This document shows positions 43,066-52,019 of a stretch of DNA of 64,000 nt, in pieces. Location of the stretch: positions 86,569-150,568 of the forward strand of contig DATBGS010000024.1 in the NCBI GenBank assembly GCA_036557885.1, written 5' to 3'. The position numbers and the translations under genes are program-made. The notes beneath the pieces were generated by a model. It had not been told where the DNA came from. It did not search any database and saw nothing but the letters and a program-made list of their open reading frames with translations. The number at the start of each line of letters is the position of its first letter. Positions within the stretch are counted from its first letter, which is position 1. Source of the DNA: DATBGS01 sp036557885. Its GTDB lineage: Bacteria > Chloroflexota > Ktedonobacteria > Ktedonobacterales > DATBGS01.

Positions 43066-45201
43066 ATGACCACTGTTGCAACCAGGCTGGTGCGGGGTGC
43101 CTGCCCCCATGATTGTCCTGATACCTGCGTGACCATTACAGAGGTACAGGACGGGCAGGCGGTGCGCTTTTATGCCGAACCGCAGCATCCTGTCACCGAT
43201 GGCTGGTTGTGCGCCAAGGTGCGCCCATACCTGGAGCGTGTCTACCATCCAGACCGGCTGCTCTATCCTCAGCGGCGTGTGGGGCCGAAGGGCAGCGGCA
43301 AATGGGCGCGCATCTCCTGGGAAGAGGCGATTGCTGAAATCACCGGGCGCTGGAAAGAAATCATCGCGCGCTATGGCGCGGCGGCCATCCTGCCCTACTC
43401 CTACAGCGGGACGCTCGGATTGTTGCAACTGGTCGTCTGCAATGCGCGGCTCTGGAATCGCATGGGCGCGAGCGGCCTGGAGCGCTCCATCTGTGGCGCG
43501 GCTGCCGAAGCTGCGGTGGAGGCCACGCTCGGCGCGCGCTGGGCGCCCGACCCGCAAGATGTGCTGCATAGCAAACTCATCCTCATCTGGGGCCACAATC
43601 CCGCCAGCACTGGCCCACACTTCCTGCCCCTGCTGCGCCAGGCCCAGAAAAAGGGCGCGCGCGTGGTGGTCATTGACCCGCGCCGCACGATCACGGCCCG
43701 CTCAGCCGATGAACACATCCAGCCACGCCCGGCCACCGATGGCGCGTTGGCGCTAGGCTTGATGCACGTGCTCTTTGCCGAAGGGCTACACGACGAAGCC
43801 TGGCTGGAAGCCAACTCGATTGGCTGGCGCCAGCTCCGCGAGCGCGCCGCAGAATATCCGCCAGAGCGCGTGGCCGCCATCACTGGCCTCTGCGAAGAAA
43901 CCATCATCAACCTGGCCCGGCGCTATGGGACGACCAAGCCAGCCCTGCTCAAGTTTGCCGACGGCATCCAGCGGCATGGCAACGGCGGCCAGACGGTGCG
44001 AGCGCTGGCAAGCCTGCCTGCGGTGGTGGGACAGATTGGGGTGCGCGGCGGCGGCCTTTCCTACAGCACCAGCGGCTATGCGAAATGGCATGCTGAAGCC
44101 GTCGGGCATGCTTCGGAGTGCCCACCCACGCCGCGCATCATCAATATGAACCGCATCGGCGCGGCGCTGAATGGTGAAGTGCAAGACCCGCCCATCATGT
44201 CCTTGTATGTCTTCTGCGCCAATCCAGTCACATCCTCGCCCAACGCCAGCCAGATCATCAAAGGTATGCAGCGCGACGACCTCTTTACCGTCGTCCATGA
44301 ACTCTTTATGACCGACACCGCCGATTACGCCGATATTGTCCTGCCTGCCACCAGCCAGCTTGAGCACAGCGATGTCCATAAAGCCTACGGGCACCGCAAC
44401 CTGCAATACAACCAGCAAGCCATCGCGCCGCTGGGTGAAGCCAAAAGCAACTGGGATGTCACGCGCTTGCTGGCGCAGGGTATGGGTTACACTGATCACT
44501 GGCTCCAGCAGAGCGCAGATGAAGTGCTGACCGAAGTGCTGGACGCCACCCGCGCGCACAATCCCTTCTTTGCGAATATCACCCTGGAGCGCTTGAAGGC
44601 TGAAGGCAGTGTGCCGTTCAGTTTTTCCGAGGGCACCGAGGTTCCCTTTGCCAATCTGCGCTTCCCCACGCCTTCTGGCAAAGTGGAGCTATACTCAGAG
44701 GCGTTGGCGGCACGCGGGGCAGACCCGCTTCCCGACTATACGGAGCCAGCCGAGTTTCGCAAGCTGCACACCAGCACGGAGGCTGGTGCTACCGGCGCGG
44801 GTTTCGCTCATAGCCCCGGCCTCCGTGCCGGGGAGCCGCTGGTCCTGATCTCTGGCGCGGCGCACCACTTCGTTAGCAGCAGCATGGCAAACCAGGCCAG
44901 CCTGCTCGCCAGGGAGGGCACGCCATACATTGAGATACACTCGCTGGATGCAGCAGCGCGTGGCATTGCCAACGGCGATACAGTGATCGTTGCTAATGAG
45001 CGCGGCTCGTGCGAACTCCGGGCCGTTGTCACTGACGGCGTGCTTCAGGGCGTAGCGATTGCTCCCAAGGGGCACTGGGGTCGCCTCTCGCCCGATGGCC
45101 GCAACGTCAATTACACCACCTCAGACACGCTGGCCGACTTCGCCGGGCAAAGCACTTTCCACAGCAACCTGGTAGAGGTCAGCAAGAAAACTAGCGGTTA
45201 A
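43066..45201 (+). CDS. Molybdopterin oxidoreductase (DMSO reductase/formate dehydrogenase-like)
   Basis: A 711-residue Mo/W-bis-MGD enzyme. The 4Fe-4S cluster ligands are CPHDCPDTC (14-22) and Cys in DGWLCAK. SICGAAAEAAVE (about 142) lies where the molybdenum-ligand residue resides. ILIWGHNPASTGPH, MTDTADYADIVLPATSQLE and the C-terminal MGD-binding domain (FHSNLVEV end) confirm the family. It lacks a Tat signal, so it is cytoplasmic. Near residues 568-590 a degenerate REP pair is translated in frame between the two halves. The last codons and TAA are provided by the structured element at 45194-45329. ATG 43066 follows GAGGG. No Fe-S or membrane partner is adjacent. Confidence 0.9.
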   Translation: MTTVATRLVRGACPHDCPDTCVTITEVQDGQAVRFYAEPQHPVTDGWLCAKVRPYLERVYHPDRLLYPQRRVGPKGSGKWARISWEEAIAEITGRWKEIIARYGAAAILPYSYSGTLGLLQLVVCNARLWNRMGASGLERSICGAAAEAAVEATLGARWAPDPQDVLHSKLILIWGHNPASTGPHFLPLLRQAQKKGARVVVIDPRRTITARSADEHIQPRPATDGALALGLMHVLFAEGLHDEAWLEANSIGWRQLRERAAEYPPERVAAITGLCEETIINLARRYGTTKPALLKFADGIQRHGNGGQTVRALASLPAVVGQIGVRGGGLSYSTSGYAKWHAEAVGHASECPPTPRIINMNRIGAALNGEVQDPPIMSLYVFCANPVTSSPNASQIIKGMQRDDLFTVVHELFMTDTADYADIVLPATSQLEHSDVHKAYGHRNLQYNQQAIAPLGEAKSNWDVTRLLAQGMGYTDHWLQQSADEVLTEVLDATRAHNPFFANITLERLKAEGSVPFSFSEGTEVPFANLRFPTPSGKVELYSEALAARGADPLPDYTEPAEFRKLHTSTEAGATGAGFAHSPGLRAGEPLVLISGAAHHFVSSSMANQASLLAREGTPYIEIHSLDAAARGIANGDTVIVANERGSCELRAVVTDGVLQGVAIAPKGHWGRLSPDGRNVNYTTSDTLADFAGQSTFHSNLVEVSKKTSG
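44771..44833 (+). repeat. Degenerate inverted REP pair inside the oxidoreductase gene
   Basis: Minus-strand CCAGCACGGAGGCTGGTGC (44771-44792 region) and plus-strand TAGCCCCGGCCTCCGTGCCG (44811-44830 region). The reading frame passes through as SPGLRAGEP. Confidence 0.75.
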
Positions 45202-45329
45202 AACCGCGCCTAAGGGCCACAAAGTCCGCGCAGGCGGACTGGTTCGTCTTAACCCGCGCAGGCGGGTTTTGCCGTGCCCTTCTGCCTTAGGGTGGCAGCT
45301 TTGCTGCCCTTAGGCGCGGTTTTAACCGC
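45194..45329. repeat. 136-bp structured element with perfect 23-bp terminal inverted repeats
   Basis: Left arm 45194-45216 (starting GCGGTTAAAACCGCG) is exactly complementary to right arm 45307-45329. Inside are hairpins AGTCCGCGCAGGCGGACT (about 45223-45240) and AACCCGCGCAGGCGGGTT (about 45249-45270) and a GGCAGC/GCTGCC stem. The stop codon of the oxidoreductase (45199-45201) falls inside the left arm; the opposite gene's stop is four bases past the right arm. A strong bidirectional terminator is expected. Confidence 0.85.
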
Positions 45330-45332
45330 CAG

Positions 45333-47498
45333 CTACTTCCCGGCCTCATACACCGCAACCAATACCGCGTCAAAAGGCTTCTTCAGGCGCGGTTTCACTT
45401 TGGGGATGGCCTGCCCATCCGCGTATAACAATTCGCTCAGCGCCTTCAGAAAGTGGGCGATGAGTTGCAGGCGCTTGTCTTTGTGTAAATCCAACGCCAT
45501 CAACTCGAAGCGCCAGCCCATATTCGCCAGACGCGTAGCGCGATGCTCATCTCTGATGCGCAGCGTGCGCACAGCCCGCTGGGCCACCTGTTCCACCAAA
45601 AAATCCAGTGGTGAAGAACCTGGATGGTGCCAGACGGGTTCCTGGGCAACGGCACACACCTGCTCAATCACCTCATTGAGCGGGGGCAACACCTGAGCCG
45701 CCACTTCATCAGGGTTGGCGCCACGCGCCAGCGCCGCCAGCCCACGCGCCAGCGTCGCTGGCTCGCGCCCCTGACCGTCTGGGCCAACATGGGCTTCAAT
45801 CTCGGCAGCCGTCTCGTCCAGCCCTTGTGCCCAGCGCTCACAATTCTCTGGCTCGGCCTGCTCGCGGAAGCGCAAGATCAGCGCGGTCATGCTGGCGACA
45901 TGCTCCAACCACGCGCCAAATCCGCGCCCTTCGTCTTCTGGCTCTGGCTCCACGACGGGCTGCTCCTCAAGATCAGCCATCACGCTTTTCACCAGCCACT
46001 GCCACCGCTCCAGGGGAAACTGCCCAAGCAGGGGAGCCAGCAGCGTCGAAGGGCCGCTCTCGGCTGCCTTCAGCGCCGCGCCAACGCTGCCCGGCGGCAG
46101 CAACTCTTTCGCTCGCTTCAGCAGGTCCAGCGCGTCCTCGCGGTCGCTCATTGGCAACTGGAGCAGCCGCTCCAGCACCGCGTTGGCAATCAGCGGGTCA
46201 AGCGCAGCGCGCCAGCGCTTGTGCTCCATATCCCAGCGCCCCAGGCGATAGAGAATCATAGCAATCGCCCGCACATCGCCGCTTTGCATATGCGCCGCAA
46301 GCGACTCCTCAAGCACAGCGCGCTCGCTGGCATCCATCTGGCTGACCTCGCCATCCTGCGCCGACGCCTCAGCAGGCTGCGTGCTCACCTGCTCTTGTTG
46401 CGCGGGGTCATCGGGCGGAATGGGCTGCTTCCCAAGGCGTTCCAGCCGCCGATAGACATCGGTTGAAGCTGGAAGCATCATGCCCACCGCCCGCGCAGCC
46501 AGGGCAAGCGCCTCTTCTGCGGGAGCCAGGTTTGCTGCCTGCGCCATCTCTGTCGCGTGCAGGCTGGTCAGCGCCGCTTGCCGAAAGCGGCCAAGCGTGA
46601 GGTAATAGCGGGCAGCGCGAGTAAAGTAATCCAGCGCGGCGGCTGGCTCGCCCGTTGCTTCTGCTACCCAGCCCTCCGTCTCCAGCAGCAGCGCCAAGAT
46701 AGACGCGCCCCGGCTATATTTGGCAGCGCGGCGCGCCTCGTACAGCGCCTGGATAGCTTCTGGCACGCTGCCTTTCCTGGCGCGGACCCGCGCCAGCCCC
46801 AACACTGCCTTGACATAAAAATCGCCATATTCTGACTTGCGCGCGTCGTTGGCGCCCTCAGTATACTCGCGCTCTGCATCCTCCCATTTGCCCAGCCCCT
46901 CATAAATATCGCCAAGATTGTTTGACCAGGAGGGCCAGCTAGATTTCGGCTGATGAATCTGGGCCAGCAAACGCGCTATCCATTGCTCAGCCTCCTCCGC
47001 GCGCCCTGCTGCGCCCGCTGCCAGCGCCACGTTCAGCCTGGCGCAGGTGGCGCAGGTATGCCGCGCTGGAAGCTGCGCCAGCACATCTTGCGCATTGGCA
47101 ACAATATCCTCATAGAAGCCAACGGCATCCATTTGCACGTGGCAATCCACCACATCATGAAAAGCACAGATACGCTGTGGGACATCGCGCACGCGCTCAT
47201 CGGTGGCAAGGCTGAGCAAATCAATCGCCTCTGGCAGCACTTTTTTGAGATCATAGTTGAGCCAGAGCTGCAAACGCCAGTGGCGCAGCAGCAACTCCCA
47301 GCGCAATTCCCCTTCAGCCTTCGCTGCCTCAATTGCGCTGGTGATGGCTTGATCAGCAGCAGCATCGTTGCGATGGTGATACGAATTGAAGCGATTCCAG
47401 CCATCAATAACGGCAAGCTTGCCGCCGCCTTCGTCCCTCAGGCGCTTTCGGTCTGCGTAGGTCCAGGCCCAGATGTCGGTAGGGTCATTGGTGCTCAC
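45333..47498 (-). CDS. TPR-like helical repeat protein coupled to an Hsp90-like ATPase
   Basis: A 721-residue cytoplasmic protein, nearly all alpha-helical. The middle (about 150-330) carries tetratricopeptide-like repeats, e.g. WSNNLGDIYEGLGKWEDAEREYTEG and AVLGLARVRARKGSVPEAIQALYEA. The C-terminal third is divergent. Its start GTG overlaps the stop of the Hsp90-like gene (GTGA at 47495-47498), so the pair is made in register. In eukaryotes TPR proteins bind Hsp90; here a co-chaperone or client adaptor role is inference. The protein has no enzymatic motif that I can see. Confidence 0.75.
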   Translation of the reverse strand: MSTNDPTDIWAWTYADRKRLRDEGGGKLAVIDGWNRFNSYHHRNDAAADQAITSAIEAAKAEGELRWELLLRHWRLQLWLNYDLKKVLPEAIDLLSLATDERVRDVPQRICAFHDVVDCHVQMDAVGFYEDIVANAQDVLAQLPARHTCATCARLNVALAAGAAGRAEEAEQWIARLLAQIHQPKSSWPSWSNNLGDIYEGLGKWEDAEREYTEGANDARKSEYGDFYVKAVLGLARVRARKGSVPEAIQALYEARRAAKYSRGASILALLLETEGWVAEATGEPAAALDYFTRAARYYLTLGRFRQAALTSLHATEMAQAANLAPAEEALALAARAVGMMLPASTDVYRRLERLGKQPIPPDDPAQQEQVSTQPAEASAQDGEVSQMDASERAVLEESLAAHMQSGDVRAIAMILYRLGRWDMEHKRWRAALDPLIANAVLERLLQLPMSDREDALDLLKRAKELLPPGSVGAALKAAESGPSTLLAPLLGQFPLERWQWLVKSVMADLEEQPVVEPEPEDEGRGFGAWLEHVASMTALILRFREQAEPENCERWAQGLDETAAEIEAHVGPDGQGREPATLARGLAALARGANPDEVAAQVLPPLNEVIEQVCAVAQEPVWHHPGSSPLDFLVEQVAQRAVRTLRIRDEHRATRLANMGWRFELMALDLHKDKRLQLIAHFLKALSELLYADGQAIPKVKPRLKKPFDAVLVAVYEAGK

Positions 47499-49666
47499 GC
47501 TTCTGGTTCTCCTTGCCCATCTTTCCGCGCGGCTTTGCGTGCTTTGCTCAGGTCAACAATTGCCCCCTGCGCTGGGCGGCTTTTGGGGGCAGGTGGCGCG
47601 TCGGGTGGCTGCGCCTGTGCCTTGAGTTCTTCCCGCAGTGTCGCCAGCATCAGCGGCGAAATACGCACCCGTTCCGCCAGCGCTTGCAGGTCTGCCGCAA
47701 AGAACGCCTCCACCGTTTCGCAAACCGCGCAGAGTCGGCTGGCAGCATCGGGATGCAGCCCCAGTTCCGTCAATTGATGCAGGCTTAACGCGCTGCCCCC
47801 GCCCGGCAGCGCGTCGCTCAGCCCGGCTAACTGCGCGAGCGAGCGGTTCACCTGCTCAAAACAGGCAATCGTATCCTGGGCAGAGAGGTTTTGTCCGGCA
47901 AACATGCGGGCATTGGCGACCAGGATGCTGAGCAACGGGGCAAAATTGGCAGTGCCAGGACCAAGATCGCGCAGCCGACGCAGCAAAGGATTGCGCGCGT
48001 TGAGATGCAGCACGCCTTTTAAGACCGTCTCGTCCATTTGCTGCCGCTCCAGGTAGCCGCGTACCAGACGCCGAATCGGGCCAGCGTAGCGGCCCTGCTG
48101 CAAATTGTTCTGCGCCCGTCGCAAACGCTCGGCACCTGGGGGATACAGTAAGATCATCGGCAGGTGCTCAGGCTCATAGGCCAGCAGGCGCACAGGGAAG
48201 CCCTCAGCGCGGCATGCCTCCACCAGCGCCGCCCATTGTCCCTCCGGGTCATCTACCGGCGTAAAGAGATAGCCTGCTGCTGGCTCCAGTTCCTCCACTG
48301 GCACACCGTACACTTCGCCATAACGCTTGATAAAGGCGGTATCCGCAAACCAGCGCGCATCTATCACCGCCAGCCGCCGCGCCTCAAACAGCGCCAGCGT
48401 CTGGGTGACGCCTTCGTCCTCATCATAAAAGAAGATGCGACCAGGGTTCTCATGCAAGTATTCGGGCAGCGTCAAACTACCCCGGCTGGTCTTAAAGCTG
48501 ACCAGATCAGCCACGCGCGTAAAGAGGTCTGGAGAGCGAATCGCCCAGCCCTTAATCAGATCATTATGCGCCTGCACGACGGCGGCCCAATCCAGCGGCG
48601 CGTGATCAGCCAGATGACGGAAATGCGCCAGCAGTTGCTCGGCCAGCGCCGCCTGCACCGCTGCAAACAGCTCATCATGCCGCAGCGTCTCGCGGCTGGC
48701 AGTTGGGTTGAGCAGCGGACAATCTATCACCCCTGTCACAAAGCGCGCCCAATCTGGCAGCAATTCGCGCTCGTGTTCGGTGATCAGCATATGGCGCACA
48801 TAGACCGTCACATCGCCATATTCCTGAATGGAGATGATCGAGCGCGGCGGAACATACAGGACGCCGCGCAGCGGAACGACGCGCCCATCCTCCAGCGTGA
48901 ACGACTTGAGCGGCAGCACCGTAAGCGGGCGCGTGCCCTGGCGCTCCTCCACCCAGGCCGTATAGTGCAAGCTGCGCGCTGGCTCACCCTCCACATCATT
49001 CACCCAGGGCGCGGGATGCCCATTGACCGGCTCGCGCTCATCGCCAATGGTGATGGGCACCGGCAGAAACTCGGCGTAGACGCGCAGCGCCGAAGTCAGC
49101 ACCCCCGGTTCGAGCAGAAAGCGCGCATCCTCACGCAGGTCCAGGCGAACCGTCGTCCCAACCTCATCACGCGCGGCGCGGCGCAAGGCATAGCTCTGCC
49201 CGCCTTCCGAAACCCAGCGCCAGGCGGTATCTGGCGTCTGATAGCTGGCCGTGACAATATCAATGCGCGTGGCAATCATAAACGCCGAAAGCAGCCCCAG
49301 CCCAAACAGTCCAATCAAATCAAGCGCTTCTTCTCGCCTGGCCGCGCTCAGCCGCTCGCGCATTTCGCCCGTATAGCCGCGCCCAATGGTGGCAAGAAAT
49401 GTGGTGATTTCTTCGCGGGTCAACCCGGACCCGTTATCTTCAATGATCAGTTGCCTGGCCGAATGCTGTATAGAGATGTTGATAGCTGGCTGATACGTGC
49501 CCGCAACAGCTTGATCTTCCTCGCGGCGGCGCACACAAGAGTCATGGGCATTCTGCACCATCTCGCGCAGCGCTACTTGTGGATTGGAATAGAGATGCTC
49601 TCCTAATAGTTTGAGCAAGCCAGGAAGATGAATTTCTACGGGTAAGACCTCAATATCCTCGCTCAC
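47495..49666 (-). CDS. Hsp90/HtpG-like GHKL ATPase
   Basis: A 723-residue chaperone-type ATPase. The GHKL ATP site is clear: ALREMVQNAHDSC (about 32-44), IIEDNGSGLT (about 75-84), GLFGLGLLSAFM (about 119-130) and VGTTVRLDL. The Hsp90 middle domain follows, with RGVLYVPP and CPLLNPTASRETLRHDEL. The C-terminal part diverges from HtpG, is longer and ends in a low-complexity basic tail rather than a dimerisation domain like that of E. coli HtpG. GTG start at 49666 follows AAGGAGG. It is the first gene of a two-gene operon with the TPR protein. Confidence 0.88.
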   Translation of the reverse strand: MSEDIEVLPVEIHLPGLLKLLGEHLYSNPQVALREMVQNAHDSCVRRREEDQAVAGTYQPAINISIQHSARQLIIEDNGSGLTREEITTFLATIGRGYTGEMRERLSAARREEALDLIGLFGLGLLSAFMIATRIDIVTASYQTPDTAWRWVSEGGQSYALRRAARDEVGTTVRLDLREDARFLLEPGVLTSALRVYAEFLPVPITIGDEREPVNGHPAPWVNDVEGEPARSLHYTAWVEERQGTRPLTVLPLKSFTLEDGRVVPLRGVLYVPPRSIISIQEYGDVTVYVRHMLITEHERELLPDWARFVTGVIDCPLLNPTASRETLRHDELFAAVQAALAEQLLAHFRHLADHAPLDWAAVVQAHNDLIKGWAIRSPDLFTRVADLVSFKTSRGSLTLPEYLHENPGRIFFYDEDEGVTQTLALFEARRLAVIDARWFADTAFIKRYGEVYGVPVEELEPAAGYLFTPVDDPEGQWAALVEACRAEGFPVRLLAYEPEHLPMILLYPPGAERLRRAQNNLQQGRYAGPIRRLVRGYLERQQMDETVLKGVLHLNARNPLLRRLRDLGPGTANFAPLLSILVANARMFAGQNLSAQDTIACFEQVNRSLAQLAGLSDALPGGGSALSLHQLTELGLHPDAASRLCAVCETVEAFFAADLQALAERVRISPLMLATLREELKAQAQPPDAPPAPKSRPAQGAIVDLSKARKAARKDGQGEPEA

Positions 49667-49775
49667 ACAACCTCCTTGCTACAAAGGCAGAGAATGGGGA
49701 AAAGATGTGGAGATAAAGTGCTCCAGCCTAGTATACCAGACAACACAACCATTCCAACCCCGCGCACCCACTCAC

Positions 49776-49805
49776 TTGCCTTTCCGTTCTGCGCTCTGTT
49801 ATGCT
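49776..49805 (+). promoter_or_regulatory. Probable promoter of the GDPD gene
   Basis: TTGCCT at 49776-49781 and TATGCT at 49800-49805 with an 18-base spacer, 35 bases before the ATG. Confidence 0.45.
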
Positions 49806-49839
49806 GCCCACAACAGAATACGAGATAGGAGTTACACCT

Positions 49840-50697
49840 ATGGCGAATCAAGCGCCTCCGGCTTCGGTTCAGAAAGTCCGGCGTGGCGCGCGTCCACGCC
49901 GCCCCTATTTGACGCATGACAAGCCGCTCTTTTTTGCGCATCGCGGTGGGTCGCTCCTGGCGCCGGAAAATACGCTGGTGGCCTTTGAAAAAGGCGTCGG
50001 CTTTGGCGCGGATGCGCTGGAGTTGGATATTCAAACCACCAGCGACGGCGAACTGGTCGTCATCCACGACCCAACGGTGGACCGCACCACCAACGGCACT
50101 GGGCAAGTAGCCTCGTTCTCGCTGGCCGAACTGCAAAAGCTGGATGCCGGGTATCGCTTCAGCGCCGATGACGGCCAGACGTTTCCGTTCCGCGACCAGG
50201 GCATCATCATCCCCACGCTGCGCGAAGTGATTGAGCGTTTTCCTACCCTGCGCATCAACCTGGACCTGAAGGAAAGCAGCCTTGCCCGCGAAAAGCGCCT
50301 CTGGCAACTCATTCAAGACCTCCACGCGGAAGACCGCATGCTGGTGGCAAGCGGAGACATCCATCCGCCGATTGTGCGCTTTCGCAAACTCTGCGGCGGG
50401 CGCGTGGCGACCTCAGCCAGCGCCTGGGAGATTCGCAAGTTTATCTTTGCCGTCTATGGCCGCGTGGCACGCTGGCTGCGCCCGGCCTACGACGCGCTGC
50501 AAGTGCCGGAATCCTGGCAGGGCACGCGCGTTGTCTTTCCCGCGATGCTGGCTGCTGCGCACTGGCATGGCCTGGACGTGCACGTCTGGACGGTGGATGA
50601 TCGCCCCAGCATGGACCGCCTCCTGGCGCTCGGCGTGGATGGCATTATGAGTGACCGCCCGGATATTCTGGCCGAGGTGCTGAAGGAGCGCTTGTAG
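49840..50697 (+). CDS. Glycerophosphodiester phosphodiesterase
   Basis: A 285-residue TIM-barrel GDPD. FFAHRGGSLLAPENT (about 33-47) holds the catalytic His-Arg, LELDIQTTSDGELVVIHDP supplies the metal Glu-Asp and second His, and VHVWTVDD near the C-terminus is the family's last motif. It cleaves glycerophosphodiesters to glycerol-3-phosphate and an alcohol. No signal peptide, so cytoplasmic. ATG 49840 follows AGGAGTT. A BIME-type REP pair follows immediately after the stop. Confidence 0.92.
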   Translation: MANQAPPASVQKVRRGARPRRPYLTHDKPLFFAHRGGSLLAPENTLVAFEKGVGFGADALELDIQTTSDGELVVIHDPTVDRTTNGTGQVASFSLAELQKLDAGYRFSADDGQTFPFRDQGIIIPTLREVIERFPTLRINLDLKESSLAREKRLWQLIQDLHAEDRMLVASGDIHPPIVRFRKLCGGRVATSASAWEIRKFIFAVYGRVARWLRPAYDALQVPESWQGTRVVFPAMLAAAHWHGLDVHVWTVDDRPSMDRLLALGVDGIMSDRPDILAEVLKERL

Positions 50698-50703
50698 CCT
50701 CAT

Positions 50704-50787
50704 CCCCGGCAGGGACGCCGGGGCTACGGGCGAGTAGCTGCTTGCCGTGCCCCTGCTTTGAGGGGTAGCCCCGGCGTCCCTGCCGGG
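50704..50787 (+). repeat. Inverted pair of REP-like hairpins (BIME-like)
   Basis: Minus-strand copy 50704-50727 and plus-strand copy 50765-50787, both near consensus, with a 37-base spacer that itself can pair (GTGCCCCTGC/GAGGGG). Lies between convergent genes and can terminate both. Confidence 0.85.
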
Positions 50788-50798
50788 CCGTCCCCCGG

Positions 50799-52019
50799 CT
50801 AATGCCCAGGTTGAGGCGTGGGCGTTGGGGTGCCATGTTCTTCCCCGCCGGGTGTGGGCGTTGGGGTCGGCGTGTTGCCCTCGCCGGGTGTGCGCGTTGG
50901 CTCAGTCGTGGGAACAGGCGTCGGCTTCTCGCTGGCCCAGGTAATCTGGCCGCTTTGCGCCACCGTGCCATCGGGGTTGACAATGCCAAAGGCTGCGGAG
51001 TGCTTGCCTTCAGGCAGTTCAATCACCGCTTTGAGTTGGGTCTTGCTTACTTCTGGGGTAGCCTCGCTTGCCTGCCCATCTATCAGCAGGGTGGCGCCTG
51101 CCTCAAAGCCGGTGCCGGTAATCACCACTGTGGCCTTCTGACCATCGCCTTGATTGACGGTGACAGAAGTAATCAGCGGGATGGCCGCCCCAAGCGTGCC
51201 AAGTTCGGTGGTGGTCTCAATCTGCTCCGCAAGCGTCAATTGCGGCAGAAAGCCGCGTAATGTCGTCTGCGCGGTAGCCTTGAGATCAGCAAGCTGCTGC
51301 GCCAGTTGGTTGTACTCATCCCCAGCCGGAACTGCGTCTAAAGAATCGCTCGCCTGGCCGAGTTCATCATTGAAATGCACTAGAAGCTGTGCATAATTGG
51401 CGGCGTCCTGGGGCGCGGTATTTTGCTGGAGGCTCGTCAGCGCGTCCTGCGCATAGTGCAGATGCAGCCGCACGCGGTCCGCCGGACTCGCCAGGCTAAG
51501 CTGCACATCCTGTTCGATCAGCTTGACCCCATAAAACGGGTTGCTGGGATTATCCGCTTGCGCGCCAATCACGCCCAACAAACTCACCAGGCCAAAAACC
51601 GCAAAGAGCACCGCGACGGCTGCCCAGGCCGGATGTACGCGCATCCACCCAGGCGAGAGAAAAGGCTTGCGGCTGGGCTGTTTCCCCGGCGCAAAGCTAA
51701 GCTGGCTGCGCACGCGCTGCTGAGCGCGCACTTGCCTTGCCCGCGCCTGGAGTTCTTCACCCAATCGCGCTGAAAATTCGGCGCTTGGCTTGAGGGTAGG
51801 CAGGGCCTGAACGCGCTGCGCCGTCTCCAGCAGTTCCTGCAACTCACGCTCATCTTGCCCGCTCGTAGCGCCGCCGTCCCTGGCGGCACTGTGGGCGTTG
51901 CGATCTGACCCATCCGGCAGCGAGGGGAGCCGAGAACCCACGCGAATCTGCTGATCATGCTGATCAGCACGCTGCTGTTCCAAAAGCTGCTCTAATCGCT
52001 CAGATGGCTGCTCTTTCAT
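50799..52019 (-). CDS. Membrane-bound anti-sigma-like protein (DUF5667 type) with IPT-like outer domain
   Basis: A 406-residue protein. The cytoplasmic N-terminus (1-135) is charged and helical and is the expected sigma-binding part. One transmembrane helix (about 135-155) leads to a helical region containing ADNPSNPFYGVKLIEQDVQLSL, the DUF5667 mark. A beta domain (about 280-345) reads like an IPT/TIG fold (VTVNQGDGQKATVVITGTGF, DGQASEAT). A Pro/Thr tail (PTPTPTPGGEE) likely spans wall material. The start overlaps the ECF sigma stop (ATGA at 52016). A REP copy is translated near residues 45-52. Confidence 0.8.
   Translation of the reverse strand: MKEQPSERLEQLLEQQRADQHDQQIRVGSRLPSLPDGSDRNAHSAARDGGATSGQDERELQELLETAQRVQALPTLKPSAEFSARLGEELQARARQVRAQQRVRSQLSFAPGKQPSRKPFLSPGWMRVHPAWAAVAVLFAVFGLVSLLGVIGAQADNPSNPFYGVKLIEQDVQLSLASPADRVRLHLHYAQDALTSLQQNTAPQDAANYAQLLVHFNDELGQASDSLDAVPAGDEYNQLAQQLADLKATAQTTLRGFLPQLTLAEQIETTTELGTLGAAIPLITSVTVNQGDGQKATVVITGTGFEAGATLLIDGQASEATPEVSKTQLKAVIELPEGKHSAAFGIVNPDGTVAQSGQITWASEKPTPVPTTEPTRTPGEGNTPTPTPTPGGEEHGTPTPTPQPGH
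51865..51889 (+). repeat. REP-like hairpin inside the anti-sigma-like gene
   Basis: Variant core GTAGCGCCGCCGTCCCTGGC followed by GGCAC on the plus strand, read on the minus strand as SAARDGGAT. The same GCC-type variant occurs at 61948 and 63962. Confidence 0.75.

Noticed and set aside
48164..49606. 480-codon open frame opposite the Hsp90-like gene
   Set aside because: Amino acid composition is Arg/His/Gln-rich and the GHKL motifs on the minus strand identify the true gene.
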